DNA of 64,000 nucleotides from Flavilitoribacter nigricans DSM 23189 = NBRC 102662 (GTDB lineage Bacteria; Bacteroidota; Bacteroidia; Chitinophagales; Saprospiraceae): NCBI RefSeq assembly GCF_002646595.1, contig NZ_PDUD01000021.1:62001-126000 (forward strand), written 5' to 3'. How positions within the stretch are numbered: position 1 is the first letter of the stretch; each line of letters starts with the position of its first letter. This document shows positions 26,620 to 36,300 of the stretch, in pieces. A program made the position numbers and the translations under genes. The notes beneath the pieces are model-generated. The model worked only from the letters and a program-made list of their open reading frames with translations, did no database searches and was not told where the DNA came from.

Positions 26620-29600
26620 TTACCAATTATTTTCCCAGGTATCCCGTAGTTTTTCTCCATAAATATCAAACCGGAATGCGATCCGGTTCCAGAAATTTCC
26701 TCTTTCGAGCAGGCGATCCTGAATATTTCGTGAATTGATAAGTGGAAAATAAAGTCCGAACCGCCCGTCCATTATTTCCAGAGCGAGTCCTCCGCTCCAT
26801 ATGAACTGATCCGCAAAAGTGGCATTATTTCCCGTCGGCATGGCATTGTCAAAATAACCCAGATCCAGATAGGGACGGATAGGCCACTGGTCGCCAAACG
26901 GCAGGTCGGCAGTGAAATTGACAGCCAGAATAAAATTATTACTTTTTCCGAGACTGAAAGCTGGGCTGACGGGAGTCCGAAATCCTCCGTCCCGCTGACT
27001 TAGCTGTTGGGACAGGAAGCCCTCCCGTTCACTGCGGCCGAAATAAAAATCGTCATAGCGATAGTCCGTTGCGGCCTGATCGATCAGGCTGAAAGCACCG
27101 GGGAAAATGGCCCCGGCCCGGCGTCGGGTATTTTGGAAAAAGCCTCCGACAAAAAGTCGTGTACGGATACTTTTATCGATAGCGTAGTGGAAATGACTCT
27201 GCCATTCAACCGACCATTTCAAATAGTTTTGTGGATTGCCGAAGACATCATCGTAAGCCTGTTGCTCCAGTGCAAAGCGGAATTCAAAGGGGTTGACTTC
27301 CCGCTTGTTTTGACCGGTATAGGATAACTCGTGGATCAGAGATTGGTCTTTTCGCTTTCCGGTAGTTTCCGTATCCGGGCTTTCGGTCGTTAATCCGATC
27401 AGGCGGTAAGCCAGCCCGTGGGAGTAAGTGGAGGCCGGGGAGCGTCGGATATTCAGGGAAATACCAGGTTGCCAGCGTTGGTAGCGAAACTGGCCGAAGG
27501 TATCTCGCCGATCGTGGAAAGTGCGGTAATTGACCCCCAGTTCGATCTCACTGAACCAGCCCCGCCGGGGATAGATCCGGTAATCGGCATTACCGATGCC
27601 ATTCAGCGCGCGGGTACGGAAGCCGTACAGAGGGAGCAGATCAAATTCAAATTGTTTGTGCGGCAGGGTACGATTGTGGAGGAGCATACCAAGCTGCAGG
27701 CCGTCGTAATGGTTCCAGCCCAAAGTTGGAAGCACATAGAGACTGGTGTAATGCTCGTTTTCGATCTTGGCGATAGGTGCCAGCCGGAATGTAGACAGTT
27801 TCTTAAAGGCTCCTTCGGTTTTGATCTGGTTGTTTTTCCGGTTGATGTCCAGCGTTTGGTGGTGATAATCTAGCACAAAACGATCGTATTCCCCCAGGGG
27901 GATCGGGATCTGTTTGGTACCGGTAAAACCCTCGAGCCAGGTGAAAAAGGTGACCTCACCTGCTTGCAGTCCGTAAATCGGAACGGGCGCTGGCATGGCT
28001 CCCCGGTTCCGGACTTCAATTATAAATGCAGTATCGGTACGGTTGATGTTTTGGATAGCATAATCAAAAGTCGTGTTGGAATACAGCAGCCCGTTGAACA
28101 GCCAGTCGAGCGACTCATCGGTAAATTGTTCCAGACTTTGCCGGAAGTCCTTCGGTTGGGGATGCCGGAATTTCCAGCTGGAATAATAATCCCGTAGCGC
28201 CCGATCAAATTTTTCCTCACCCCAGTAGTGATACAACCACCACAGGGTCTTGGCCGGTTTGTAGTAGGCTCCCAGCCAGTAATTGGTGTCCGACAGGTGA
28301 TCGGAGGGAGTGTCCGGAGCCTGATCGAGTTGCCGGCGGGCCTGCAGGAGGTAGATCAGCTCGGACAGGTCCATATCCGATGGGTCCACCAGAAAATCCG
28401 GGATCACCATCTGGCGGGCCGGTGGGTAGTAGGTCTGCATGTACCGCTGTTCGTAAAAAGAGTTCAGGCCTTCGTCCATCCAGGCGTGATCACGTTCGTT
28501 GGAGGCAAGAATACTGTAGAACCAGTTGTGGCCGACTTCGTGCGTGATCACCTCATCCAGGCTGTAGGAAGTGCCGGCCAGGTCAATCACGGTTATCATG
28601 GGATATTCCATACCTCCGCCGGCACTGAGCGCACTTTGTACCGCGGTAGCCTGCGGATACGGATAATCCCCGAGGAGATCCGAGTAAAACTGTACCGAAC
28701 GATTAACGTAATCTATGGATTTTCGCCACAGCTGTTCTTCGGTCTTGGTAAACATCGTCCAGGTAGATACGGTACGACCATTTCCCAGCTGCACACTGTC
28801 GTGTTGTACCCGGAAGCGCTTATCGGCAAACCAGGCGAAATCATGCACCCGGCTTGCGGTGTACCGGATGGTTTTCCTACTTTCGCTGGAAGCCAGGAAT
28901 TCCTCGAAAACGTAGCCTTCGTTGGGGCGGACCGGCAGCGAATCCAGGTAGGTGCGGGTTTCGGCTGCTCGCTGCTGCAAAAAGGCTTTTTCGGAAGGGG
29001 TTTCCAGATTGCCGGTGGCGCCTACTACATAATTGGCCGGCAGCGTGATCTCAACATCAAAACTGCCGAACTCACTGTAAAACTCCCCCTGGTCCAGATA
29101 GGGCATCGGATGCCAGCCGTCGGCATCATAGACGGCCGGTTTCGGATACCACTGGGTGATCTGATAGGATTGGCCCAGGTGCCCGAGCCGGGAGAAAGAA
29201 AAAGGGATCTTCACCCAAAAGGGCGTGCGGATTCGGATCGAATCTCCGGCAGCCAGCGGATCCGGTAACCAGAGTTTGGCGATATCGGGATTTTCCGGGT
29301 CGAATTCCAGTCGCGCCGGGCGGCCGTCCACCGAAAAATCCAGACTGTCGATAGCACCCAATTGGCTATCTTTGGCATAGTAGAAATCCGTACCGGCGAT
29401 CCGTTTCTGCTGCTCGGCAAAAGCCGTTGTCTGATCGCGATAAGCATTGGGCCACAGGTGGAACCAGATAAAAGGGAGTGCCTCCGGAGCGTGATTGACG
29501 TAGGTGAGGTCCAGCGCACCCCGCAGGGTATGGCGGCGATCATCCAAATCTACCCGGATGCGGTAATGCGTTTCCTGCTGGAAATAAGCGGAGGACTGAG

Positions 29601-29655
29601 CCGGCAATATTCGAATAGATCCGAAAATCACCAATAGCAAAAATAAATATTTCAT
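26620..29655 (-). CDS. M1 family metallopeptidase with C-terminal outer-membrane-barrel-like half
   Basis: A 1,011-residue protein with a signal peptide (MKYLFLLLVIFG...LPAQ). The M1 catalytic site HEVGHNWFYS with the third zinc ligand in WMDEGLN is visible around residue 400; the GGGMEYP motif before it corresponds to the GAMEN exopeptidase motif of M1 enzymes. From about residue 610 the sequence changes to alternating hydrophobic/aromatic strands with turns (for example FEFDLLPLYGFRTRALNGIG and WPIRPYLDLGYFDNAMP) and resembles an outer membrane beta-barrel. This suggests a peptidase anchored in the outer membrane by its own barrel (inference). The frame extends 60 codons upstream, but the signal peptide marks ATG 29655, which overlaps the divergent promoter of the next gene. 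Confidence 0.85.
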   Translation of the reverse strand: MKYLFLLLVIFGSIRILPAQSSAYFQQETHYRIRVDLDDRRHTLRGALDLTYVNHAPEALPFIWFHLWPNAYRDQTTAFAEQQKRIAGTDFYYAKDSQLGAIDSLDFSVDGRPARLEFDPENPDIAKLWLPDPLAAGDSIRIRTPFWVKIPFSFSRLGHLGQSYQITQWYPKPAVYDADGWHPMPYLDQGEFYSEFGSFDVEITLPANYVVGATGNLETPSEKAFLQQRAAETRTYLDSLPVRPNEGYVFEEFLASSESRKTIRYTASRVHDFAWFADKRFRVQHDSVQLGNGRTVSTWTMFTKTEEQLWRKSIDYVNRSVQFYSDLLGDYPYPQATAVQSALSAGGGMEYPMITVIDLAGTSYSLDEVITHEVGHNWFYSILASNERDHAWMDEGLNSFYEQRYMQTYYPPARQMVIPDFLVDPSDMDLSELIYLLQARRQLDQAPDTPSDHLSDTNYWLGAYYKPAKTLWWLYHYWGEEKFDRALRDYYSSWKFRHPQPKDFRQSLEQFTDESLDWLFNGLLYSNTTFDYAIQNINRTDTAFIIEVRNRGAMPAPVPIYGLQAGEVTFFTWLEGFTGTKQIPIPLGEYDRFVLDYHHQTLDINRKNNQIKTEGAFKKLSTFRLAPIAKIENEHYTSLYVLPTLGWNHYDGLQLGMLLHNRTLPHKQFEFDLLPLYGFRTRALNGIGNADYRIYPRRGWFSEIELGVNYRTFHDRRDTFGQFRYQRWQPGISLNIRRSPASTYSHGLAYRLIGLTTESPDTETTGKRKDQSLIHELSYTGQNKREVNPFEFRFALEQQAYDDVFGNPQNYLKWSVEWQSHFHYAIDKSIRTRLFVGGFFQNTRRRAGAIFPGAFSLIDQAATDYRYDDFYFGRSEREGFLSQQLSQRDGGFRTPVSPAFSLGKSNNFILAVNFTADLPFGDQWPIRPYLDLGYFDNAMPTGNNATFADQFIWSGGLALEIMDGRFGLYFPLINSRNIQDRLLERGNFWNRIAFRFDIYGEKLRDTWENNW

Positions 29656-29660
29656 GAACC

Positions 29661-29668
29661 TACATTTG
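29661..29668 (+). promoter_or_regulatory. -7 promoter box of the 179-residue secreted protein gene
   Basis: TACATTTG, an exact TAnnTTTG match, 6 bases beyond the start of the divergent M1 gene and 42 bases before ATG 29711. It excludes the longer reading from 29654. Confidence 0.45.
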
Positions 29669-29710
29669 CAAGGTACCAAGTTACAATTCCTCCTACGGAA
29701 GCTTTTTACC

Positions 29711-30250
29711 ATGGGTATTATTTTCTGCATTTTCCCCGTTTGGGGCCAGACGGAAGGAGATACTTCCCCTAAAGAACCGGTTTCTTTTCCGGAGGGTTGG
29801 GTAGGTATCTGGAAGGGAGATCTAAATATTTTCAACCAATACGGCTATCAGCAGTCACTTCCCATGCAATTGCACATCCTGCCGCTGGATTCCGCCGGGC
29901 AATATACCTGGACCATCATTTACGGCGCCGACCTGGAATCCGGCCGCCGGCCCTATGTCCTTAATACCATCGATGCCGAGAAAGGGCATTACGAGATCGA
30001 TGAGCGAAACTCAATCGCCATGGAAGCTTATTTTCTGGATAATAAGCTGTTCAACCGCTTCACCGTCATGGAAAACCTATTACTCTCCTCAACCGAAATG
30101 CGGGACGGGCACCTGGTGTTTGAGATCATTTCCGGGAGTCTGGTTCCTGCCAGTCGCACCGGTGATACGGTAGTGGATGGCGAAAAGATACCACCGGTGG
30201 CTACCCTGCCGGTGACGGTTTTGCAGCGGGCGGTTTTGACGCGGGAGTGA
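29711..30250 (+). CDS. Secreted protein of unknown function
   Basis: A 179-residue protein with a signal peptide (MGIIFCIFPVWGQ). The mature part begins FPEGWVGIWKGDLNIF and shows alternating beta-strand patterns (MQLHILPLDSAGQYTWTIIY, then HYEIDERNSIAMEAYFLDN), reminiscent of a lipocalin-like small barrel; I cannot name a family. It ends in VLQRAVLTRE. The ATG at 29654 in the same frame is discarded because a promoter box lies between. It is divergent from the M1 peptidase gene and is followed after 62 bases by the transposase gene. Confidence 0.65.
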   Translation: MGIIFCIFPVWGQTEGDTSPKEPVSFPEGWVGIWKGDLNIFNQYGYQQSLPMQLHILPLDSAGQYTWTIIYGADLESGRRPYVLNTIDAEKGHYEIDERNSIAMEAYFLDNKLFNRFTVMENLLLSSTEMRDGHLVFEIISGSLVPASRTGDTVVDGEKIPPVATLPVTVLQRAVLTRE

Positions 30251-30257
30251 ATTTTGA

Positions 30258-30283
30258 TTGCATTATCGAAAAATATAATGCAA
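30258..30283 (+). repeat. Hairpin at the left end of the REP-associated transposase gene
   Basis: A 9-bp stem TTGCATTAT/ATAATGCAA with an 8-base loop, 30 bases before the transposase ATG. IS200/IS605-type transposases recognise subterminal hairpins, so this may be the left end of the element. The right arm continues as AATGCAACTTGATAGA, nearly the same as AATGCAACTTGGTAGA at 37547-37562. Confidence 0.5.
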
Positions 30284-30312
30284 CTTGATAGAGAAATCAA
30301 TTACGCGCTCTG

Positions 30313-30789
30313 ATGGCAAATTCTTACACCCAAATCTACCTGCAGGTAGTATTTGCAGTCTCCGGACGTCAAAACCTGATCAAACAGTCCTGGAAAGATG
30401 AATTGTATAAGTACATGACTACCGTGGTTATGAATAACGGTCATTATCTCCTGGCCATTAACGGTATGCCGGATCATATTCATCTCTTCTTCAGGTATCG
30501 GCAAACCGAAACCATTCCCAAATTGATCAGTGAGGTAAAAACTTCTTCTTCTCACTTTATCAAAAAGCGTGGTTTTACGCCCCATGCGTTTAACTGGCAA
30601 GGTGGTTATGGGGCTTTTTCCTACAGCCAGAGCCAGGTGAGTCGGGTGATTAATTATATCGAAAGGCAGGAGGTACATCACCGTAAGCAGTCGTTTCGGG
30701 AAGAATATAAAAGCTTGCTGGAATCTTTTGAGATTGCTTATCGGGATGAATATTTGTTTGATTTCGATGATGTCTATCGCTGGGAATAA
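30313..30789 (+). CDS. REP-associated tyrosine transposase (RAYT, IS200/IS605 TnpA family)
   Basis: A 158-residue Y1 HUH transposase. The HUH metal motif is in NGMPDHIHLFF (HIH near residue 60). The region NWQGGYGAFSYSQSQVSRV, typical of Y1 transposases, carries the candidate catalytic tyrosines and is followed by NYIERQEVHHRKQSFREEY. It would nick and join single-stranded DNA at hairpin ends. Length is normal and the frame intact, so it may be active. A stem-loop precedes it, and downstream (30800-31210) lies an array of palindromic GGTGCGCTGCACC repeats, the arrangement expected of RAYT/REP systems. Confidence 0.9.
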   Translation: MANSYTQIYLQVVFAVSGRQNLIKQSWKDELYKYMTTVVMNNGHYLLAINGMPDHIHLFFRYRQTETIPKLISEVKTSSSHFIKKRGFTPHAFNWQGGYGAFSYSQSQVSRVINYIERQEVHHRKQSFREEYKSLLESFEIAYRDEYLFDFDDVYRWE

Positions 30790-30799
30790 GACGATGGAT

Positions 30800-31205
30800 C
30801 AATTGCGTTGCGCTGTATGTCTGGATCTATGACGGTGCGCTGCATGTCTGGAACTATGACGGTGCGCTGCACCTGAAAAATGATGATTGGATCGGTTCTG
30901 GAGATAGGGCGGTGCGCTGCACCTTACCATTGCAATATTTTTAAGGGTTATAGATACACAGGTATACCGCATATGGCTATTGATCGGAATAAGGGCCGGC
31001 GGCCCGCGCTCTCTCCAACCTCATAATCACCAATATGTAATAGGTGCAGCGCACCGTCCTTTTTGATTATGTCCTTTTTGGGTGATGGATCTATTGCGGT
31101 GCGCTGCACCTTTCCGTTGAAATATCTTTTAGGATCATAGACAGGTATACCGCATATGGCTATTGACCGGAATAAGGGCCGGCGGCCCGCACTCTCTCCA
31201 ACCCA
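30800..31205. repeat. REP-like palindromic repeat array next to the RAYT gene
   Basis: The core palindrome GGTGC-GCT-GCACC occurs complete at 30861-30873, 30911-30923 and 31098-31110, inverted at 31043-31055, and in partial form at 30834-30846 and about 30806-30816. A 27-bp unit is duplicated in tandem (30817-30843 and 30844-30870, one mismatch). A longer imperfect direct repeat of about 110 bp covers 30909-31020 and 31096-31203; each copy holds a second hairpin GGGCC-GGC-GGCCC. A 591-base gap between genes is thereby mostly repeat; no coding gene is credible in it. Confidence 0.85.
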
Positions 31206-31323
31206 ATACAAAATCCTTCCCTCTGGTCCCCAAAAGCAGAAAGGGTGGTTTAACAGATCCGGAAGTGACGAACGGCCCGGCCCGCGTCTAAAACATTTCT
31301 CATGCGCTCCGAAGTAAATAGCT

Positions 31324-31331
31324 TATCTTTG
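31324..31331 (+). promoter_or_regulatory. -7 promoter box of the YgiQ family gene
   Basis: TATCTTTG, an exact TAnnTTTG match, 49 bases before the ATG at 31381. Confidence 0.5.
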
Positions 31332-31380
31332 CAAAAATTTGAAGTGCATTATTAAACTGTTCGAAATCAAAAGGTAAAAC

Positions 31381-33306
31381 ATGTTTGACGATCGGCCATT
31401 ATCGGATTGGTTGCCCATTACGGCCAAAGAAGTGGAGGCGAGAGGCTGGGAAGAACTGGACGTCATCCTGATCTCCGGGGATTCCTACGTGGATCATCCG
31501 GCATTCGGTACCGCGGTAATTGGTCGTATTCTCGAAAGTGAAGGCCTGCGGATCGCCATTGTGCCCCAGCCCAACTGGCAGGACGATCTGCGCGATTTTA
31601 AAAAACTGGGCAAACCCCGCCTGTTCTTTGGCGTGACTTCCGGTTGTATGGATTCGATGGTAAACCACTATACCGCGGCGCGGCGCCGTCGGTCAACCGA
31701 TGCTTATACGGCCGGAGGGGAAGCCGGTTTTCGTCCGGATTACGCCACAACGGTTTACACCAAAGCCCTGAAAAAACTTTTCCCGGATGTGCCCGTGCTG
31801 ATCGGAGGCATCGAAGCTTCCCTGCGCCGGGTAACCCATTACGATTACTGGGAAGATAAATTGTTTCCCAATATTCTGACCATGAGTGGCGCCGACATGC
31901 TGGTGTACGGTATGGGAGAATTGCCGCTCCGGGAAATTGTGCGCCTGCTCAAACGGGGCGTGCCTTTTGAGAATCTGACCACTATTCCGCAGACGGCCGT
32001 ACTGACCCCTCGCCACGAGGAATTGCCCGTCAATAAGAATTGGGAGGACTTTATTCTCAGTTCCCACGAGCGTTGCCTGCGGGATAAACGTTCTTATGCG
32101 GCCAACTTCAAACACATTGAGCAGGAATCCAATAAAGTAAACGCCCGCCGCCTGATCCAGGGAGTAGGGGATCACAATTTGATCGTCAATCCGCCCTATC
32201 CACCGATGAGTGAGGAGCAGATCGACTCGTCCTTTGACTTACCGTATACGCGTCTGCCGCATCCGAAATACAAAAAACGCGGCTCTATCCCGGCTTACGA
32301 GATGATCCGTTTTTCGGTGAATATGCACCGCGGTTGTTTCGGGGGGTGCAGCTTTTGCACGATTTCTGCCCACCAGGGGAAATTTATTGCCAGCCGCTCG
32401 GAGGAATCGATCCTGAAGGAGGTGGATAAGGTGACGAAAATGCCCGATTTCAAAGGATACATCAGTGATCTGGGCGGTCCGTCGGCGAATATGTACCGCA
32501 TGAAGGGTAAAGTGCAGGAGATCTGTGACCGTTGCGTGAGCCCGTCCTGCATTCATCCGGTCATTTGCAGTAACCTGGATACGAGTCACAAACCGATGAC
32601 GGAACTTTACCGGAAGGTGGATGCGCATCCGGAAGTGAAAAAGGCCTTTGTGGGTAGCGGGATCCGATATGACCTGTTGGTGGACAGTTATAATAAAAAT
32701 AACGACGGCAGTCTGGACGAATACATGGAACAGGTGGTGACCTGCCATATCAGCGGCCGCCTGAAAGTTGCGCCGGAACACACTTCGGATAATACCTTGC
32801 GCGTGATGCGTAAGCCTTCTTTCAAACACTTCCACGAATTCAAGAAAAAGTACGACTACTACAATAAGAAGCACGGCCTGGATCAACCGCTGATCCCTTA
32901 TTTTATTTCCAGCCACCCCGGCTCCCAGGCGGAAGACATGGCCAATCTGGCCGCTGAAACCAAGGACATGGGCTTCAAGCTGGAGCAGGTGCAGGATTTT
33001 ACGCCCACTCCGATGACGGTCGCTACCGTTATTTACCATACCGGGCTGCATCCGTATACCCTGAAACCGGTTTATACCGCAAAAAGTGAAAAGGAGAAAA
33101 AGAAACAACACATGTTCTTCTTCTGGCACAAGCGGGAAAACCACCAGCAGATCCGCGACCAGCTCAAAAGCCTGGGACGGGAAGATCTGATCGAGAAACT
33201 GATCGGAGATAAAAAGAAATACCAAAAGCAGGAGGCCATTAAGACCCGGAGTAAAGGGCGGGAAAAATTCAACAGCCGGAGACAGAAGAAACGGCGGAAA
33301 AAATAG
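31381..33306 (+). CDS. YgiQ family radical SAM protein
   Basis: A 641-residue protein matching the YgiQ family across its length. It starts with a B12-binding-like N-terminal region (LDVILISGDSYVDHPAFGTAVIGR) typical of the family, followed by GVTSGCMDSMVNHYTA and LIGGIEASLRR. The radical SAM motif HRGCFGGCSFC is near residue 320. The C-terminal DUF3362-like tail (VQDFTPTPMTVATVIYHTGL) ends in a basic stretch. YgiQ proteins are widespread and of unsettled function. The gene stands alone. Seventy bases separate it from the TTG-started regulator gene HTCS1. Confidence 0.93.
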   Translation: MFDDRPLSDWLPITAKEVEARGWEELDVILISGDSYVDHPAFGTAVIGRILESEGLRIAIVPQPNWQDDLRDFKKLGKPRLFFGVTSGCMDSMVNHYTAARRRRSTDAYTAGGEAGFRPDYATTVYTKALKKLFPDVPVLIGGIEASLRRVTHYDYWEDKLFPNILTMSGADMLVYGMGELPLREIVRLLKRGVPFENLTTIPQTAVLTPRHEELPVNKNWEDFILSSHERCLRDKRSYAANFKHIEQESNKVNARRLIQGVGDHNLIVNPPYPPMSEEQIDSSFDLPYTRLPHPKYKKRGSIPAYEMIRFSVNMHRGCFGGCSFCTISAHQGKFIASRSEESILKEVDKVTKMPDFKGYISDLGGPSANMYRMKGKVQEICDRCVSPSCIHPVICSNLDTSHKPMTELYRKVDAHPEVKKAFVGSGIRYDLLVDSYNKNNDGSLDEYMEQVVTCHISGRLKVAPEHTSDNTLRVMRKPSFKHFHEFKKKYDYYNKKHGLDQPLIPYFISSHPGSQAEDMANLAAETKDMGFKLEQVQDFTPTPMTVATVIYHTGLHPYTLKPVYTAKSEKEKKKQHMFFFWHKRENHQQIRDQLKSLGREDLIEKLIGDKKKYQKQEAIKTRSKGREKFNSRRQKKRRKK

Positions 33307-33376
33307 CCCCGGAAACTTACGGGATGTTTTATTTTGACATTCCAATTGTTCGCAGTCGGAAAACTAAGATCAGCAC

Positions 33377-36300
33377 TTGAAACGAATCGCGGAAATACTA
33401 CTGGTATTTTGTCTGCTTGTTCCGTCCATGATCCATTCGCAGGGCGACACCAGCTGGCCGGTTCTTGAACCTTCCTACATTCATAATTTCAATGATTTTG
33501 TATCCTCCAATGTCCGATCTGTCAAAAACTTTTTTGAGGATCGACAGGGAAGAATATGGCTGGATCCCCGCGTCAACGACCAGTTGATCCGATCTTTGCA
33601 CCTGTTTGTACTGAATGATTACGATTTCATTCCGGTAGATGTAAAACACCCTTTCCTGACGGGAACCATGTCATTTTTGGCGGGACTGAACGAAGCCCAG
33701 GAGCTCGTCCTGTACAATTCCGCCAATCACATCTTCAAATTTAATCCGGATAGCAAAGAGGTAAAAGAGATTGCAGCTCTTCCGGCAGACTTGCCGGAAA
33801 AAGCCATTAGAAATGTAACCATCGGCAGCAATGGCGATATCTTCGTTTTGGCAACTTACGATCATAAACTGTTGCTGTATCAGGTCGATCGGTCGGGAAT
33901 AAAAGAGCTGGCCCGGATTGACCAACAAAATGAGCTGCAATTTGCTTTCAAATTCTTCCTGCAACAGTTGCCGTTGCTCGAGAACGAACGCGGTATCTGG
34001 TTTGTCGGAAATACGCTTCCCTTATATCATTATGATCTCCAGTCGCAGACTTTACATGCGTATTCTGTTGACGAGCTTGCTGATCGTTCGTTCTCCGGTT
34101 ACGATAGTGACAACATGGAAGGAGATGCCAGAATAATGGCCTACCAGGACGACCTGATACTCTGTTTTCCTAAACTACAGCACAAACTCTTTAGGTTTGA
34201 TCTCTCCAACGCCCGCCTGACTCCCTACTTCGATTTTCCGCTCACCTGGGAACCACATGATATAGCTAAGGACCAGTCCGGCAATCTGTTGTTTTTATTC
34301 AAAGATCCATCCGAACAATACCGCGCGATCCTGGAAGACCATACTGGTGCCCGTTTTGATTATACCAGCATTTGCCGGCAGGTCGGTAAGGGGGAGATCG
34401 TTCAGATGAAAAGCCGGGACTTTTTCCGGGAAGTGATCATCAATCGGGAGAGAGATTTCTTTTCGGCCGGCGTAAGGCAAACAGCGGGCCTCCGCGCATT
34501 TCCGGGAGACCGACACTACCTGTTACCGATGAACATTCCCGAACTTCCTCTTCTGGTACAGGATCGCTCTTTTCATTTGCATCGCATTGAACGGGATCGG
34601 ATGGTGCCGGTCTCGGCCAGCGCCGTAGCCGAAGACTGTCGCCTGTATTATCTGCAAAAAGCTCACTTCCGACACGCCGTAAGTATGCCGTCGGGTGAAG
34701 CCTGGGTGCTGCACAAAGGCGAGGAAGAGGGGCTTGTCGTGCTGGATACGGCAATGAATAGTTGTAAGAACTATCCAATGGATCCCATGCCGGAGCGGAT
34801 AGCCCGGTGGGATGATACCACCTTATTGCTGTACGGTAATCTACAGCTTTCATTTTTCGATACCCGTACCGGCCGACAAAGAGCGGCTCTTGCTCAGGAA
34901 CTTCAGTTAGAGGTCAATCCTTACCCCTATCAAATAATGGTGGATAAGGATAGTATCCTGTGGTTTTCAAATAGCAACCGGCTACTGAAGATCGATCTGC
35001 TGCGGGGCACCCAGAAGGTAATAGGCAGGGAGGATGGATTTGAAGATTTTCGTTTTCATGAGATCTACCAGTCCCGATCAGGAAAGATCTATTTTGGCTC
35101 TGCTACACGGGGTGTACAGATCTACGATCCCATCAGCGGTCAGGTGAAGATCGTGGACTACAACCTGGGCCTGGCCGATAATTCCGTCCGTGCCATTCAG
35201 GAAGACGATGCCGGCTTCATTTGGGTAGGAACGGTCAACGGGATCAGTTTGCTCGACCCAGAGGGGAACGTGCTGCGGAACTTTTTTGAGGAAGACGGTT
35301 TGCCGGATAATGAAATTATCAGAAATGTCGGTTTGAAAACCGAAAGCGGTCAATTACTCTTCTCCACGCGCACGGGGGTAGTGATGATTGAACCGGAAAT
35401 CCTCAAAGCGTTTCTATACGAAGAAAATGAGGACAAACCTTTCCTCACCCAAATGGCTTACTACGACCCGCGCCAGCAACGTAAAGTAAGTGTCAATATC
35501 TATTCTGACCGAACGCAACTGGTAAGCCTTCCGGCAGACCACCGTTATCTCCAGCTAAAATTTGCCATTCCCAATCTGGTGCAACCTACGGCCAACCGGT
35601 TTGCCTATATGCTGGAAGGCAAGGATGAAGACTGGACCTTCCTGGGAAGCCAACACGAACTCAATCTCAGTCACCTGCCGGCCGGTAAGTACCGAATGCT
35701 GATCAAGGGTGCCGACTATCTCAATAACTGGACCCGTGAATCGCTGGTGGTGCAAATACACGCCCGGGAATTTTTCTACAAGCAAGATTGGTTTTATGCG
35801 CTCTGCGGTTTGTTTTTGGCCGGACTGGCCGGCATTTGGATCATCTGGCTGCGATTTGAAAAGCGGCGCCTGGAAAAGGAAGTGGACAAACGGACCACAG
35901 AGATCCGAACCGATAAAGAGCTGATCGAACAGCAGGCGGAGGACCTGCAGCGGGCCAATCAGATGCAAAGCCGTTTTTTTACCAATATCTCCCACGAGTT
36001 GCGGACGCCCGTTACGCTGATCGGTACGCCGGTGGAACAGATCCTGCAGAAATATGACGGAGCATTACCCCCGGCGCTCATTCGATCGCTGCATATGGTA
36101 CGCAGCAACACCCAAAAGCTCAACGGTCTGGTAGAGGAGATCCTGGAGTTGACCAAGCTGGAAAGCGGCAATGTGAAATTGAAGGAGACCCCGATACCGA
36201 TCAGACTATTCATCAGGCAATTATTCAGCGCCTTCGAAAATCAGGCTTCACAGAAGCATCTGGATTATACCTTTATCTCGGATGTTCCGTCGGATCTATA

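Noticed and set aside
28228-29268. 346-residue plus-strand ORF
   Set aside because: Antisense shadow of the M1 peptidase gene.
30948-31211. 87-residue minus-strand ORF with an internally repeated 22-residue segment
   Set aside because: The repeated protein segment is the translation of the 110-bp DNA repeats of the REP array; no start context or coding signal.
32239-33345. 368-residue minus-strand ORF
   Set aside because: Antisense shadow of the YgiQ gene.
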